A stretch of DNA of 64,000 bases from positions 186,001 through 250,000 of the forward strand of contig NZ_CP032762.1 in the NCBI RefSeq assembly GCF_003641205.1, read 5' to 3'. The notes below the pieces were generated by a model, which worked only from the letters and a program-made list of their open reading frames with translations, was not told the DNA's origin and did no database searches. The position numbers were made by a program, and so were the translations under genes. The DNA comes from Rhodococcus sp. P1Y. Its GTDB lineage: Bacteria; Actinomycetota; Actinomycetes; Mycobacteriales; Mycobacteriaceae. This document shows, one piece after another, positions 35,913 through 46,525 of the stretch (position 1 is the stretch's first letter; every line of letters starts with the position of its first letter).

Positions 35913-36716
35913 CTAGGTGATGGACACCAACTGCGTGATGTCGTCGAACGGGAGCGGTCCGTCGACGACTGCGCCGACGATCGCGCTGTTCAACGTGATC
36001 GAGCCACCGTGGTTGTCGAGGAATGCGGTGTCCGCAGCGTCACGACCGGTCGCGATACGCACGAGTGTCGACCGAGGTGCGAGGCAGGTGGCGTCGACGA
36101 CCCGCCATTGACCCTCGACGAAAGCCTCGGCGACCGCGTGGAAATCCATCGGATCGCAGCCGGGCGCGTAGACCGCAACGAGCCGCGCCGGAACGTTGAC
36201 TGCCCGCAACAACGCCACGACGAGATGCGTGTAGTCCCGGCAGACTCCGGCGCCGGCAAGAAGGGTGTCGACTGCACCGTCGATCGGATCACTGCTGCCA
36301 GGGACGTAGCTGAGCCTGGCGCCGACCCAGGACGACACCTCCGCGAGCAGCTTCTCCGACGGCGCGTAGGACCCGAATTCCGTGGCCGCGAAGCCGAAGA
36401 ACTTGTCCGCCTCCGCGTACCGGCTCGGCCGCAGGTAGAGCGACAGATCGTAGTCCGATACAGGTGCGGGGTCGGTGTTGCCGTAGATCGTCGCCGAGTA
36501 GGAGACCTCCAGCTTGCCGACGCCTGCGTGCAGCTTGTGGATACGGGTGCCGTGCGCACCGCTGATCTCCTGGACTTCCACCGGCTGCCCGTCGAGTGTG
36601 AACGACAGCGCTTCCCATACGTCGGTGCCGGGGTGCGGTGCCACGGCAATCTGGAATTCGAGAGTGCTTGCCTCGGTGACATCCACGTCGAGGTAGGCCG
36701 AGACGTCTCGTTTCAT
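35913..36716 (-). CDS. Transglutaminase-like family protein
   Basis: Protein of 267 residues with a bacterial transglutaminase N-terminal beta domain (ATIYGNTDPAPVSDYDLSLYLRPSRYAE) and the core domain. The catalytic Cys is in LLAGAGVCRDYTHLVVALLRA, the His in GCDPMDFHAVAEAF and the Asp in WRVVDATCLAPR, giving the full Cys-His-Asp triad. No signal peptide, so cytoplasmic. Such proteins are usually proteases, amidases or cross-linkers of unknown target. ATG start at MKRDVSAYLDVDV; the longer frame would overlap phoU. Same strand as phoU with a 37-base gap. Confidence 0.87.
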   Translation of the reverse strand: MKRDVSAYLDVDVTEASTLEFQIAVAPHPGTDVWEALSFTLDGQPVEVQEISGAHGTRIHKLHAGVGKLEVSYSATIYGNTDPAPVSDYDLSLYLRPSRYAEADKFFGFAATEFGSYAPSEKLLAEVSSWVGARLSYVPGSSDPIDGAVDTLLAGAGVCRDYTHLVVALLRAVNVPARLVAVYAPGCDPMDFHAVAEAFVEGQWRVVDATCLAPRSTLVRIATGRDAADTAFLDNHGGSITLNSAIVGAVVDGPLPFDDITQLVSIT

Positions 36717-36753
36717 CGTGCTGATCCTGCCATCAGTCGGAGCTTTGTGCTGA

Positions 36754-37407
36754 TCAAGCTGATTCGGATCGAAATTCTCCCGTGACGAGAAAGATGACGC
36801 GCTTGGCGACCTCGACGGTGTGATCGGAATAGCGCTCGTAGAAGCGGCCGAGCAGAGTGGTGTCCACCGCTGCGGGGACACCGTGGGGCCAGTCGTCGGA
36901 TGCCGTGAGCGCGAACAAGCTTCGATGCAGCTCGTCCATTTCCTCGTCGGCGGTCTTCAGTTCTGCCGCCAAGCCGGTGTCGCGGGTCAGCAAGACTTCT
37001 CTCGTCGCTTCGGCCTGTTCGACTGCGACGCGGCCCATCTCGGCGAAGACCGCTTCGACCTCGGGCGGCAGCACGTGTGCCGGATGGCGCCGACGGGCTA
37101 GCTCGGCAATATGAATGGCCAGACCACCCATTCGCTGCAGATCCGCAACTATGTGAATACCGCTCACCATGATGCGAAGATCGAGAGCGACCGGAGCCTG
37201 AAGCGCCAGGAGCGAAAATGCCTTGTGTTCCCAGTCCAACGCCAGTGCGTCGATGTCCTCGCGGCTGGTGATGGTCTGCTCGGCCAGCGCGAGGTCGGCG
37301 TTCAACAGCGCAGCGGATGCAGACGCCATAGCCTGCTCGGCGAGTTTGCACATCTCGGCCAGATCCGACCGCACCGAGTCGAGCTTGTCGTTGTAGTTCT
37401 CACGCAC
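36754..37407 (-). CDS. phoU: Phosphate-signalling protein PhoU
   Basis: PhoU-type protein of 217 residues made of two three-helix repeats, each with the metal-binding motif type: [22 protein letters not shown] in the first and [20 protein letters not shown] in the second. It modulates PstSCAB and PhoR-type kinases in phosphate sensing at the membrane. GTG start with AAGG upstream; residues further upstream in the frame are not family-like. No pst genes are adjacent in this window. Confidence 0.9.
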   Translation of the reverse strand: MRENYNDKLDSVRSDLAEMCKLAEQAMASASAALLNADLALAEQTITSREDIDALALDWEHKAFSLLALQAPVALDLRIMVSGIHIVADLQRMGGLAIHIAELARRRHPAHVLPPEVEAVFAEMGRVAVEQAEATREVLLTRDTGLAAELKTADEEMDELHRSLFALTASDDWPHGVPAAVDTTLLGRFYERYSDHTVEVAKRVIFLVTGEFRSESA

Positions 37408-37575
37408 GACGGAACCTTCTGTTCGGTCGCACTCGACACAGCCGAGCCGAAGCCGCGCGCTGTCCTCCCGCATTCACCATGTGAACCAAGTTCCTCACCG
37501 TCGCCCGCCCGACCGTCATTACCCCGGGTTGCATCTTTCTACACTCGACGGCACTACGTGGGATCGTTGCACACC

Positions 37576-37905
37576 ATGACGGTACTGAAGTCGATCATGC
37601 TGTTCGGAGTTGCGGCGGTCTTCGAGATCGGCGGCGCGTGGTTGGTATGGCAGGGCATCCGTGAACACCGCGGGTGGATCTGGGTCGGGTCAGGCGTCAT
37701 CGCGCTCGGTCTGTACGGATTCGTCGCGACGCTTCAGCCCGACGCCAACTTCGGCCGCATCCTCGCTGCCTACGGCGGCGTGTTCGTCGCGGGCTCACTG
37801 GTGTGGGCCATGGTCGCCGACGGTTTCCGCCCCGACAGGTGGGACATCGTCGGCGCGACGGTCTGTCTCGTCGGCGTCGGAGTGATCATGTACGGCCCGC
37901 GCTGA
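37576..37905 (+). CDS. ynfA: YnfA/UPF0060 family small membrane protein
   Basis: Membrane protein of 109 residues with four hydrophobic segments, matching the YnfA (UPF0060) family: [62 protein letters not shown] and a C-terminal helix ending VIMYGPR. YnfA is related to small multidrug-resistance transporters. It is in the divergent position to phoU and convergent with the lipase gene (19-base gap). No strong ribosome site before the ATG. Confidence 0.9.
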   Translation: MTVLKSIMLFGVAAVFEIGGAWLVWQGIREHRGWIWVGSGVIALGLYGFVATLQPDANFGRILAAYGGVFVAGSLVWAMVADGFRPDRWDIVGATVCLVGVGVIMYGPR

Positions 37906-37924
37906 GAACACGGGCCGTTCTCGG

Positions 37925-39232
37925 TCAGCAGTTGGTCGGTGCCGGCACTCCGTAGAAACGGTCTTTCATCCAGTTCTGGGCCTCACCGAGTCCAAGGATG
38001 TCCGGGATGAGGTGCCCTGCACCAGAACCCGGGACGATGGCCGGCACCTGAGCTGCGCTCAGTTGGACTGTTGCACCTTTGTCGCACCAATCGGCAGCTA
38101 GCCCTACGGCCTGACCGTGCGGAACGATGTCGTCGGAGGTACCCGACTGAATCAGCACAGGTGCGGTGGGCGTGCGTTCACCGATCTTGTTCTTGGCCAG
38201 TATCTCCTGAGCCTTCGGCAACCGGTCCAGCACGATCGACATCGGCTCACCCGTATTGGTGTACTCCCGTGTGTTGTGCAGACCGACGGTCAGAATCGTC
38301 TCGCCGACACACTGATTCGCGACCTGATTCAACATCGCCCGTCCAGCGTCGTTGATGTTCTCGTCGAGGAGTTGCTGAAGATCCGGATCGGAGTTGAGCA
38401 GACCGTTCAGCGTGTACCCGACGACTCCGGTGAGGATTGTGCCGTCGACCTGATCGAGGGTCTGTTTCAGGTCGGCAGGCGGCGCGCCTGCGTACGTGCC
38501 CACGAGGTCCAGTTCGGGGGCGTACTCACCCGCCAACTCAGCTGCCGCAGCGGTGGCGCCGCCGCCCTGGGAGTAACCGTAGGTTCCGACGGGTCCGTCG
38601 GCGGTGATCTTCGTGCCCTGCAGACGCTGGGCGGCGCGAGCCGCGTCGAGCACTGCATGGGCTTCGGAGGCGCGGTTGACGTAGGTGTGGGCGCCCGGCG
38701 TTCCGAGGCCCTCGTAGTCGGTGATCACGACGCCATAGCCTTGCGACAGTAGCGAATACGCGGCCAGGACCTCGTACTCGACCATCGCGCCGAGCGGTGG
38801 CGTGTAGGTGATGAGACGGTTGAGCATTCTCGACGGCGCGCACTGGTCACCCTGGCCCTGAGTTCCCGGCGCCAGTACGACGAGAGGGCGCGGGCCTGGG
38901 CCTGTCCACTCGGCTGCGGGATCGATGTACGTTCCGGTGACGGCATTGGGCGCATCGTTGGAGTCGGTGCTGCGGTACATGATTCGAGTCGCCACGCCGG
39001 GGAGCTGCCCTCCGATACCGGGTACGGAGAGCGCGAGGGGCGACGGTTCGGTTCGGATGACGTCACCCGGCGAACCCGCAGGCAGCGGACTGGGCGGATT
39101 GTAGAAATCCGATTCGCCAGTGGAACCCGTCGACGATCCGGATGGCGGCTGCGCCGACGCCAACGGCGTCATCACCGTCGCTGCCACCAACGCGGCACCG
39201 ATCGCAGTTCCCAATACCCGTGACACTCGCAT
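37925..39232 (-). CDS. Secreted lipase (LIP family)
   Basis: Exported lipase of 435 residues with a signal peptide of about 27 residues ending ASAQ. The nucleophile elbow GYSQGGGAT is near residue 220, a late acidic segment SGTSDDIVPHGQA holds the Asp, and GAGHLIPDI near the C terminus the His. Cysteines near the C terminus (ADWCDK, PTNC) suggest a disulfide. It matches the secretory triacylglycerol lipases of Actinobacteria and Candida-type LIP domain. It would release fatty acids outside the cell, feeding the beta-oxidation genes nearby. Confidence 0.9.
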   Translation of the reverse strand: MRVSRVLGTAIGAALVAATVMTPLASAQPPSGSSTGSTGESDFYNPPSPLPAGSPGDVIRTEPSPLALSVPGIGGQLPGVATRIMYRSTDSNDAPNAVTGTYIDPAAEWTGPGPRPLVVLAPGTQGQGDQCAPSRMLNRLITYTPPLGAMVEYEVLAAYSLLSQGYGVVITDYEGLGTPGAHTYVNRASEAHAVLDAARAAQRLQGTKITADGPVGTYGYSQGGGATAAAAELAGEYAPELDLVGTYAGAPPADLKQTLDQVDGTILTGVVGYTLNGLLNSDPDLQQLLDENINDAGRAMLNQVANQCVGETILTVGLHNTREYTNTGEPMSIVLDRLPKAQEILAKNKIGERTPTAPVLIQSGTSDDIVPHGQAVGLAADWCDKGATVQLSAAQVPAIVPGSGAGHLIPDILGLGEAQNWMKDRFYGVPAPTNC

Positions 39233-39411
39233 GCTGTAGACCCCCGGAAGTTCTCACTGTGACCGCGTCGTACTCGGCGGTAATAACACTCGTGAAGGAA
39301 CATACGTGATCAGGGCCACATCACGGAAGCGCGGGTGTCGACAGTCGTCGGCGCGAACACCCCAGCCCGCGACGGGCGGTCGCCTGATCGAGCAGAAACC
39401 GCGCGTGCCGA

Positions 39412-40107
39412 TCAGCGTCGGCGGCGATGCATTTCTGCCTTGGCGGTTACGATCTCGTCCGTGGTCAGCGCCCGACCGGGGAGCACATCGACGGAGTTGG
39501 GCTGAACACGTAAGCCGTCGAGCACGATCGCGAAGTAACGCTTCCAGTTCGACGGTTCGACTGCACTCATGAAGTCGGCGGCAGCTCCGACCATGCCGAT
39601 CAGCGGGAAGAAGTCGTTCACTTCGACATCAGGCCTCAGCTGGCCGGATTCGCGTGCGCGCAGCACGATCTTGGCGACGAACGGGTCGATTCGTTCCCGC
39701 ATCTGTGCGATCCCGTTGCACCCCTCGTCGGTGCCGAGAACGACCTCGCCCAGGCCTTTGTCAGCGGAGATCCCCTCGAAGACACTCGTCATGAACATCA
39801 CGAACCCGTCCCACGGATCCTCGACTTCCAACGCCTCTTCGGCGTTGGCGAGCACGTCCTGCATTCGCTGCTCGAACACGCCGTCGATGAGCTCTTCCTT
39901 GCACGAGAACCGCCGGTAGACGGTGCCTACGCCAACCTTGGCGTGGGCGGCGACGTCGTCGAGCGTGATGTCGATTCCGCGCGACGCGAACAGCTCTCGA
40001 GCAGCATCGACGATGCGTCGGCGATTGCGTTCGGCATCTGCGCGCAGAGGTTTACCAGGGCCGCAATTGCTGGACTTCTGCGCCGCTGTGTCGGCTCTCA
40101 CACTCAT
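39412..40107 (-). CDS. TetR-family repressor of the adjacent drug exporter
   Basis: TetR regulator of 231 residues with helix-turn-helix at about residues 40-80 (ARELFASRGIDITLDDVAAHAKVGVGTVYRRFSCKEELI in form) and a C-terminal ligand domain typical of the SbtR-like group. It is divergent from a DHA2-type exporter gene, and the 105-base region between holds two copies of GGAGG-five bases-CCTCC, the probable operators. Hence it likely represses the exporter and itself until a substrate binds. Confidence 0.9.
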   Translation of the reverse strand: MSVRADTAAQKSSNCGPGKPLRADAERNRRRIVDAARELFASRGIDITLDDVAAHAKVGVGTVYRRFSCKEELIDGVFEQRMQDVLANAEEALEVEDPWDGFVMFMTSVFEGISADKGLGEVVLGTDEGCNGIAQMRERIDPFVAKIVLRARESGQLRPDVEVNDFFPLIGMVGAAADFMSAVEPSNWKRYFAIVLDGLRVQPNSVDVLPGRALTTDEIVTAKAEMHRRRR

Positions 40108-40132
40108 TCGATGTCCGTTTCACCCGATAAGC

Positions 40133-40147
40133 GGAGGACATACCTCC
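40133..40147. promoter_or_regulatory. TetR operator 1 (GGAGG-N5-CCTCC)
   Basis: GGAGGACATACCTCC, 25 bases upstream of the TetR start. Same arms and spacing as the second site 43 bases away centre to centre. Confidence 0.65.
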
Positions 40148-40173
40148 ACTTAGCTGCTACCTTCGTTCTATAA

Positions 40174-40192
40174 CCGGAGGATACACCTCCGG
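40174..40192. promoter_or_regulatory. TetR operator 2 (CCGGAGG-N5-CCTCCGG)
   Basis: CCGGAGGATACACCTCCGG, a seven-base perfect inverted repeat overlapping the presumed transcript start of the exporter; a -10-like TATAAC (40169-40174) abuts it. Confidence 0.72.
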
Positions 40193-40212
40193 ATACCGAT
40201 CAGAGGACGAAC

Positions 40213-41736
40213 ATGACCGCACTGTCTCCGGATGACGTCGAGACATCGACGTCACTGGCCTCGGAGGAAACCGCCGAGGCCAAGTCGCACCGCACCCGTT
40301 GGCTGATTCTCGCAACGCTCGGATTGGCCCAGCTGATGGTCGTGCTCGATGCGACCATCGTCAACATCGCTCTGCCCGCAGCTCAGCTCGATCTCGGCTT
40401 CGACAACAGCAACCGATCCTGGATCGTCACCGCGTACGCACTCGCCTTCGGTAGCCTCCTGCTGCTCGGCGGCAGGCTCAGCGATCTGTTCGGACGTCGC
40501 AACACGTTCCTCATCGGGCTCGTCGGCTTCGCGGTGATGTCCGCCGTCGGCGGCGCGGCCATCAACTTCGGCATGCTCGTCGCAGCTCGCGCCGGCCAGG
40601 GCGTCTTCGGAGCTCTACTGGCGCCTGCAGCTCTGTCGCTGCTCGCCACCACGTTCACCGATCCGAAGGAACGTGCCAAGGCATTCGGCATCTTCGGTGC
40701 CATCGCAGGCGGCGGCGGCGCACTCGGCTTGCTTCTCGGCGGCGTTCTCACCGAGTGGGCCACGTGGCGTTGGGCCCTCTACGTCAACCTGATCTTCGCA
40801 GGCATCGCCTTCGTCGCCGGGTTCATCCTCCTCGCCAAGCACAATGTCACCACACGGCCGAAGCTCGACATCCCGGGAACGGTCACCGTGTCGGCTGCGC
40901 TGTTCTCGATCGTCTACGGATTCGCCCACGCAGAATCCGATGGCTGGGCCAACACCGTGACCCTGGCGTTCCTGATCGTCGGCGCCGCCTTGTTGGGCGT
41001 TTTCGTTGCCCTGCAGAAGCGCGTCGCACATCCGTTGCTGCCGCTGCGCATCATTCTCGATCGCACCCGCGCAGGGTCCTTCATCGCAGTGTTCATCACG
41101 GGCGCAGGCATGTTCGCCGTGTTCCTGTTCCTGACCTACTACCTACAGAGCACACTGGGCTACACCCCGATCACCACCGGCTTCGCGTTCATGCCGATGA
41201 TCGCGGGTCTCATCCTCACCGCCACCGTCTCGACGGCAGTCATTCTGCCTCGCTTCGGGCCTCGCGTGCTGATGACAACCGGGCTGATCGTCGCCGCCAT
41301 CGGCATGGGCCTCCTGACGCAGATCACAGCAGACAGCACCTACGCACTGCACATCCTGCCGGGACTCGTCGTCATGGGCCTCGGACTCGGCGCCACCATG
41401 GCCCCGGCAATGCAGGGCGCAATCTCGGGAGTCGATCCTGATGATTCCGGTGTCGCCTCGGCCACGGTCAACACCATGCAGCAAGTCGGTGGATCCATCG
41501 GAACGGCGCTCCTCAGCACCGTCGCGGCCAGCGCGGCGACGTCGTACGTCACCGACAACATGGCCACCGCGTCGAGCGCGGCTGTCCTGCAGGTCAACGC
41601 CGAAATCGCCAGCTACACGACGACCTTCTGGTGGGCGACGGGCATCTTCGCTCTCGGCGCAGTCATCTCGGCCTTCCTCATGCGACCGGGTCTACTGCCC
41701 GAGGCTCCCGAAGGTGCAGTAGTCGTCGGCCACTAG
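40213..41736 (+). CDS. DHA2-family MFS multidrug exporter
   Basis: Fourteen-segment MFS exporter of 507 residues. Motif A-like LLLGGRLSDLFGRRNTFLIG is in loop 2-3, the DHA2 signatures LDATIVNIALPAAQLDL in helix 1 and GALLAPAALSLL in helix 4 are present, and GGSIGTALLSTVAAS is near the C-terminal end. It uses the proton gradient to export drugs or lipophilic compounds. Controlled by the divergent TetR repressor through two operators. The gene is followed by one partial and one complete 44-bp palindrome. Confidence 0.93.
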   Translation: MTALSPDDVETSTSLASEETAEAKSHRTRWLILATLGLAQLMVVLDATIVNIALPAAQLDLGFDNSNRSWIVTAYALAFGSLLLLGGRLSDLFGRRNTFLIGLVGFAVMSAVGGAAINFGMLVAARAGQGVFGALLAPAALSLLATTFTDPKERAKAFGIFGAIAGGGGALGLLLGGVLTEWATWRWALYVNLIFAGIAFVAGFILLAKHNVTTRPKLDIPGTVTVSAALFSIVYGFAHAESDGWANTVTLAFLIVGAALLGVFVALQKRVAHPLLPLRIILDRTRAGSFIAVFITGAGMFAVFLFLTYYLQSTLGYTPITTGFAFMPMIAGLILTATVSTAVILPRFGPRVLMTTGLIVAAIGMGLLTQITADSTYALHILPGLVVMGLGLGATMAPAMQGAISGVDPDDSGVASATVNTMQQVGGSIGTALLSTVAASAATSYVTDNMATASSAAVLQVNAEIASYTTTFWWATGIFALGAVISAFLMRPGLLPEAPEGAVVVGH

Positions 41737-41748
41737 GCCAGACACGCC

Positions 41749-41773
41749 AGTGGCGTGTTAAGCGCGACGCGCC
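41749..41773. repeat. Truncated copy of the 44-bp palindrome
   Basis: The first 15 bases (AGTGGCGTGTTAAGC) match the left arm of the family; the rest is missing, and a complete copy starts directly after. It looks like a decayed or deleted copy left beside an intact one. Confidence 0.6.
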
Positions 41774-41817
41774 AGTGGCGTGGTTGAGTGCCTCCCCGGG
41801 CACCCAACCACGCCACT
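41774..41817. repeat. 44-bp dispersed palindrome, copy 6
   Basis: AGTGGCGTGGTTGAGTGCC on the left, GGGCACCCAACCACGCCACT on the right. Between the convergent exporter and aminotransferase genes. Confidence 0.88.
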
Positions 41818-41825
41818 GGTGATTG

Positions 41826-43430
<1,605 letters not shown>

Positions 43431-43433
43431 CGA

Positions 43434-43472
43434 AGCCCCTGTGACTCGTTCACAGGGGCTTTGTTAGTTTTC
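43434..43472 (+). terminator. Intrinsic terminator after tRNA-Ser
   Basis: Perfect 11-bp stem AGCCCCTGTGA with TCACAGGGGCT around a five-base loop, followed by a T-rich run (TTGTTAGTTTT). Confidence 0.9.
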
Positions 43473-43552
43473 GGGCAGGGCGACGTCTCGCCGTCGACGA
43501 GTCCGAAATATTCGATCCCCTTCAGGACGCCGGTACTGCAGAATTTGCGTCC

Positions 43553-44131
43553 ATGACCAACTCCGAAACAACCGCTGATCGTTACCGCAGGCTTGCATCC
43601 GGTCTCACCACGCGTATCGACGCGGTGCCGTCCGAGAAATGGGATATTCCATCGACATGTGACGGCTGGAGCGTCCGCGACGTCGTGCGCCACATCATCG
43701 ACACCGAGAAGGGCGCGTTGAAGCCGGTTGGACTGTCGATTCCCGACGGGCCGACCGTCGACGACGATCCCGCCGCTGCGTGGGCGCACACACGCGATGC
43801 GATGCAGGAGATTCTCGACGACCCGGCTCGCGCGAACCTGGAGTACGACGGGCATTTCGGACGAACCGATCTGGCGTCGTCGATCGGGTCGTTCTACAGC
43901 CTGGACCTGATCGTTCATGCCTGGGACGTCGCCCATCCGGCCGGGGTCGACAGCGTCATCGACGGCCAGGACCTCGATTTCGTCGAAGCCTTCATCGCGC
44001 AGATGGGCGACAACATCCGAATGGAGGGCGTGTGCGGCCCGGCCGTCGAGGTCCCGGAGGATTCCGATCGGCAGACGAAGGTGTTGGCGCAGTTGGGCCG
44101 GGATGCGGCTTCGCCGCCCGTGCGTGCGTAA
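43553..44131 (+). CDS. TIGR03086-family (DinB/maleylpyruvate-isomerase-like) protein
   Basis: Protein of 192 residues with the DinB-like four-helix bundle of the TIGR03086/TIGR03083 family. Segments WDIPSTCDGWSVRDVVRHIIDTEKGALK and SLDLIVHAWDVAHPAG hold the conserved His residues that bind a divalent metal, usually zinc. Members include mycothiol-dependent enzymes and proteins of unknown role. The last codons (SPPVRA) and stop are a partial repeat of the arm of the hairpin found 45 bases downstream. Convergent with the hydroxybutyrate dehydrogenase gene. Confidence 0.82.
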   Translation: MTNSETTADRYRRLASGLTTRIDAVPSEKWDIPSTCDGWSVRDVVRHIIDTEKGALKPVGLSIPDGPTVDDDPAAAWAHTRDAMQEILDDPARANLEYDGHFGRTDLASSIGSFYSLDLIVHAWDVAHPAGVDSVIDGQDLDFVEAFIAQMGDNIRMEGVCGPAVEVPEDSDRQTKVLAQLGRDAASPPVRA

Positions 44132-44174
44132 TTACCGCCCGCAGTACTTATTCACTCACGATCCTTGACCAGCT

Positions 44175-44216
44175 CGTGCGTGCGTAGTGACATCGCAGTG
44201 TCACTACGCACGCACG
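44175..44216. terminator. Perfect 18-bp hairpin between convergent genes
   Basis: CGTGCGTGCGTAGTGACA pairs perfectly with TGTCACTACGCACGCACG around TCGCAG. The position between two converging genes suggests a bidirectional terminator, although no U-tract follows. Its left arm is partly duplicated at 44118-44130. Confidence 0.65.
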
Positions 44217-44229
44217 GGCCGGGGCGCAC

Positions 44230-44976
44230 TCACCGCGCCGACCAACCACCGTCCATCGTGTACGACGCGCCCGTGACCATGCCTGCATCCGCCGACGCCA
44301 GCCACCCGACGAGCGAGCCGACTTCGGCCGGCTCGACCAGCCGCTTGATGGCACTCTCGGTCAGCATGACCTGCTCGAGAACCTGGTCTTCGTCGATCCC
44401 GTGTGCGGCGGCCTGATCTTTGATCTGCTTCTCCACCAACGGTGTTCGGACGTAGCCCGGATTGACGCAGTTGCTGGTGACGCCGTGGGCACCACTTTCC
44501 AGGGCTGTCACCTTGGACAGGCCTTCGAGGGCATGCTTGGCGGTCACGTAGGCCACCTTGTACTCGGAGGCACGCAGTCCGTGCACCGACGAGATATTCA
44601 GAATCCTGCCGAATCCGCGAGCGTACATACCAGGCAACGCTGCTCGGATCAGAAGAAAGGGCGCTTCGACCATCAGCGTCTGAATACGACGGAACGCCGC
44701 CGGGTCGAAATCCACAATCGCCGAAACAGTTTGAATCCCAGCGTTGTTGACAAGGATGTCGGTATCGAGGTCCAACCTCTCCAACCCCGCCACGTCCAGG
44801 AGATCGACTGCCCACGCCTCACCGTGCAGTTCGGACGCCAATTCTTTGGCGGCCACCTCGTCGACGTCGGCGATGGTGACCTTCGCTCCGCGCGAGGCCA
44901 GTTCACGAGCGCATGCGGCCCCGATCCCCGAAGCTCCGCCGGTGACCAGCGCGGACCGTCCGGACAGATCGGTCAT
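44230..44976 (-). CDS. 3-hydroxybutyrate dehydrogenase
   Basis: Short-chain dehydrogenase of 248 residues that oxidises (R)-3-hydroxybutyrate to acetoacetate with NAD+. Cofactor motif VTGGASGIGAACAREL (residues 11-26), NNAG (77-80), catalytic Ser130, Tyr143 and Lys147 in YVTAKHALEG. The C-terminal GYVRTPLVEKQIKDQA segment is typical of hydroxybutyrate dehydrogenases. The start overlaps the stop of an MHS-family transporter by four bases (ATGA), so the two are coupled. The context of a transporter and a divergent LysR supports uptake and use of 3-hydroxybutyrate. Confidence 0.88.
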   Translation of the reverse strand: MTDLSGRSALVTGGASGIGAACARELASRGAKVTIADVDEVAAKELASELHGEAWAVDLLDVAGLERLDLDTDILVNNAGIQTVSAIVDFDPAAFRRIQTLMVEAPFLLIRAALPGMYARGFGRILNISSVHGLRASEYKVAYVTAKHALEGLSKVTALESGAHGVTSNCVNPGYVRTPLVEKQIKDQAAAHGIDEDQVLEQVMLTESAIKRLVEPAEVGSLVGWLASADAGMVTGASYTMDGGWSAR

Positions 44977-46385
44977 CGCTTCACATCCTGATCGAGCAGG
45001 CCTGCCTTCAACAACTCTGCCTCGGTAGCGAGGTTCTTCGCGTCGGCGATGTCGATGGATTCCAATGCCAGGCCCTTGGTTTCACGAGCGGCGATGACGG
45101 CAACCAATGTGATCGCGCACGACGCAGCCAGGTACCACGCGATCGGGATCGCCGAATCGAAGCGGTTCAGCAGCCAGACCGCGATGATCGGCGCCAGCGA
45201 ACCCGCAACGATCGACGTGACCTGATACCCGAGGGACACACCGGAGTAGCGCATACGCGTCGGGAACATCTCGGCCATGATCGCCGGCTGCGTCGCATAC
45301 ATGAACGCGTGGAACACCAGACCGATGATGATGGCGAGCATGATCACAGCGTTGTGTCCGCTGTTGAACATCGGGTACGCGAAGAATCCCCACGTACCTG
45401 CCGTCACGGCACCGAAGAAGTAGACCGGACGTCGGCCGACCCGATCGGCGAGCTTGCCCACCAGTGGAATCACGCAGAAGTGCACGGCGTGCGCCACAAG
45501 CATCCACCACAGGATGGTCGAGGTGTCGGTACCGACCTCGACCTTGAGGTAGGTGATGGTGAACGTGACGACGAGGTAGTACATGACGTTCTCACCGAAA
45601 CGCAGGCCCATAGCTGTGAAAACGCCACGGGGATAACGCTTGACGACCTCGAAGACGCCGTACGACGCCGCCTTGATGACCTCGGCTTGCTTGTGCGCCT
45701 CGAGGAAGATCGGAGCATCGGACACCTTGGTGCGGATGTAGTAACCGACGAAGACGATGACCGCGGAGAGCCAGAAGGCGACGCGCCAGCCCCAGCTGAG
45801 GAAAGCCTCGTCGGACAGGGTGGTGGTGAGAACGAGCAGCGCGACGGTAGCCAGGAGGTTTCCGGCGGGCACACCGGCCTGCGGCCAGCTGGCCCAGAAT
45901 CCGCGGCTCTTGTTCGGACTATGTTCTGCGACAAGGAGAACCGCGCCTCCCCATTCGCCACCGACCGCGAAGCCCTGGATGAATCGGAGGGCAACAAGCA
46001 GAGCGGGCGCCCAATACCCGATCTGGTCGAACGTCGGCAGACAGCCCATCAGGAAAGTCGCGCCGCCGACGAGGACGAGGCTGAACTGCAGCAACTTCTT
46101 TCGGCCGTACTTGTCGCCGTAGTGCCCGAACACGATGCCGCCGAGCGGCCGCGCGACGAAGCCGACCGCGTAGGTCACGAACGCGGCGAGGATGGCGTCG
46201 AGTTCGCTGGTTCCCGCAGCGAAGAAGATCTTGGAGAACACCAGCGTGGCTGCGGTCCCGTAGAGGAAGAACTCGTACCACTCGACGATGGTGCCTGCCA
46301 TCGACGCACCGACGACCTTCTTCAATCCGGTCGGAGTCGCGTCCGGGTCCGGACCTCCCGGCTGTGTGCGTTCGTCCACGCTCAT
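44973..46385 (-). CDS. MHS-family MFS transporter
   Basis: Metabolite:H+ symporter-type MFS protein of about 470 residues with 12 hydrophobic segments. Features: GTIVEWYEFFLYGTAATLVF in helix 1, ARPLGGIVFGHYGDKYGRKKLL (motif A) and RFIQGFAVGGEWGGAVLL in helix 4, all typical of ShiA/ProP/KgtP-like proteins. ATG chosen for the GAGGAGC upstream; a longer frame exists. It heads an operon with hydroxybutyrate dehydrogenase, so 3-hydroxybutyrate or a related carboxylate is the likely substrate. Confidence 0.9.
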   Translation of the reverse strand: MSVDERTQPGGPDPDATPTGLKKVVGASMAGTIVEWYEFFLYGTAATLVFSKIFFAAGTSELDAILAAFVTYAVGFVARPLGGIVFGHYGDKYGRKKLLQFSLVLVGGATFLMGCLPTFDQIGYWAPALLVALRFIQGFAVGGEWGGAVLLVAEHSPNKSRGFWASWPQAGVPAGNLLATVALLVLTTTLSDEAFLSWGWRVAFWLSAVIVFVGYYIRTKVSDAPIFLEAHKQAEVIKAASYGVFEVVKRYPRGVFTAMGLRFGENVMYYLVVTFTITYLKVEVGTDTSTILWWMLVAHAVHFCVIPLVGKLADRVGRRPVYFFGAVTAGTWGFFAYPMFNSGHNAVIMLAIIIGLVFHAFMYATQPAIMAEMFPTRMRYSGVSLGYQVTSIVAGSLAPIIAVWLLNRFDSAIPIAWYLAASCAITLVAVIAARETKGLALESIDIADAKNLATEAELLKAGLLDQDVKR

Positions 46386-46507
46386 AATGCTCCTCATGTG
46401 ATCGGGCAGACGGAGAGTCCCGCTTGTGACGAGAACCACACCATCTTGGTATCGCTGAGTATCGATGCAGATCGCCCGCGCCCGCAATGCCCAACAACGC
46501 ATGTGCA

Positions 46508-46525
46508 ATCTGCAAGAATGCAGAT
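46508..46525. promoter_or_regulatory. LysR-type operator
   Basis: ATCTGCA, four bases, TGCAGAT: a perfect inverted repeat directly before the GTG start of the LysR gene. A third half-site, ATGCAGAT, lies at 46465-46472, closer to the divergent transporter operon, giving the recognition-plus-activation layout seen with LysR regulators. Confidence 0.62.

Noticed and set aside
39306..39572. Short Arg/Ser-rich frame between lipase and TetR genes
   Set aside because: No ribosome site, no homology-like features and it overlaps the TetR gene on the other strand.
46487..46525. Upstream ATG of the LysR gene
   Set aside because: It would place a perfect operator within the coding region and adds residues not typical of LysR; kept as an alternative only.
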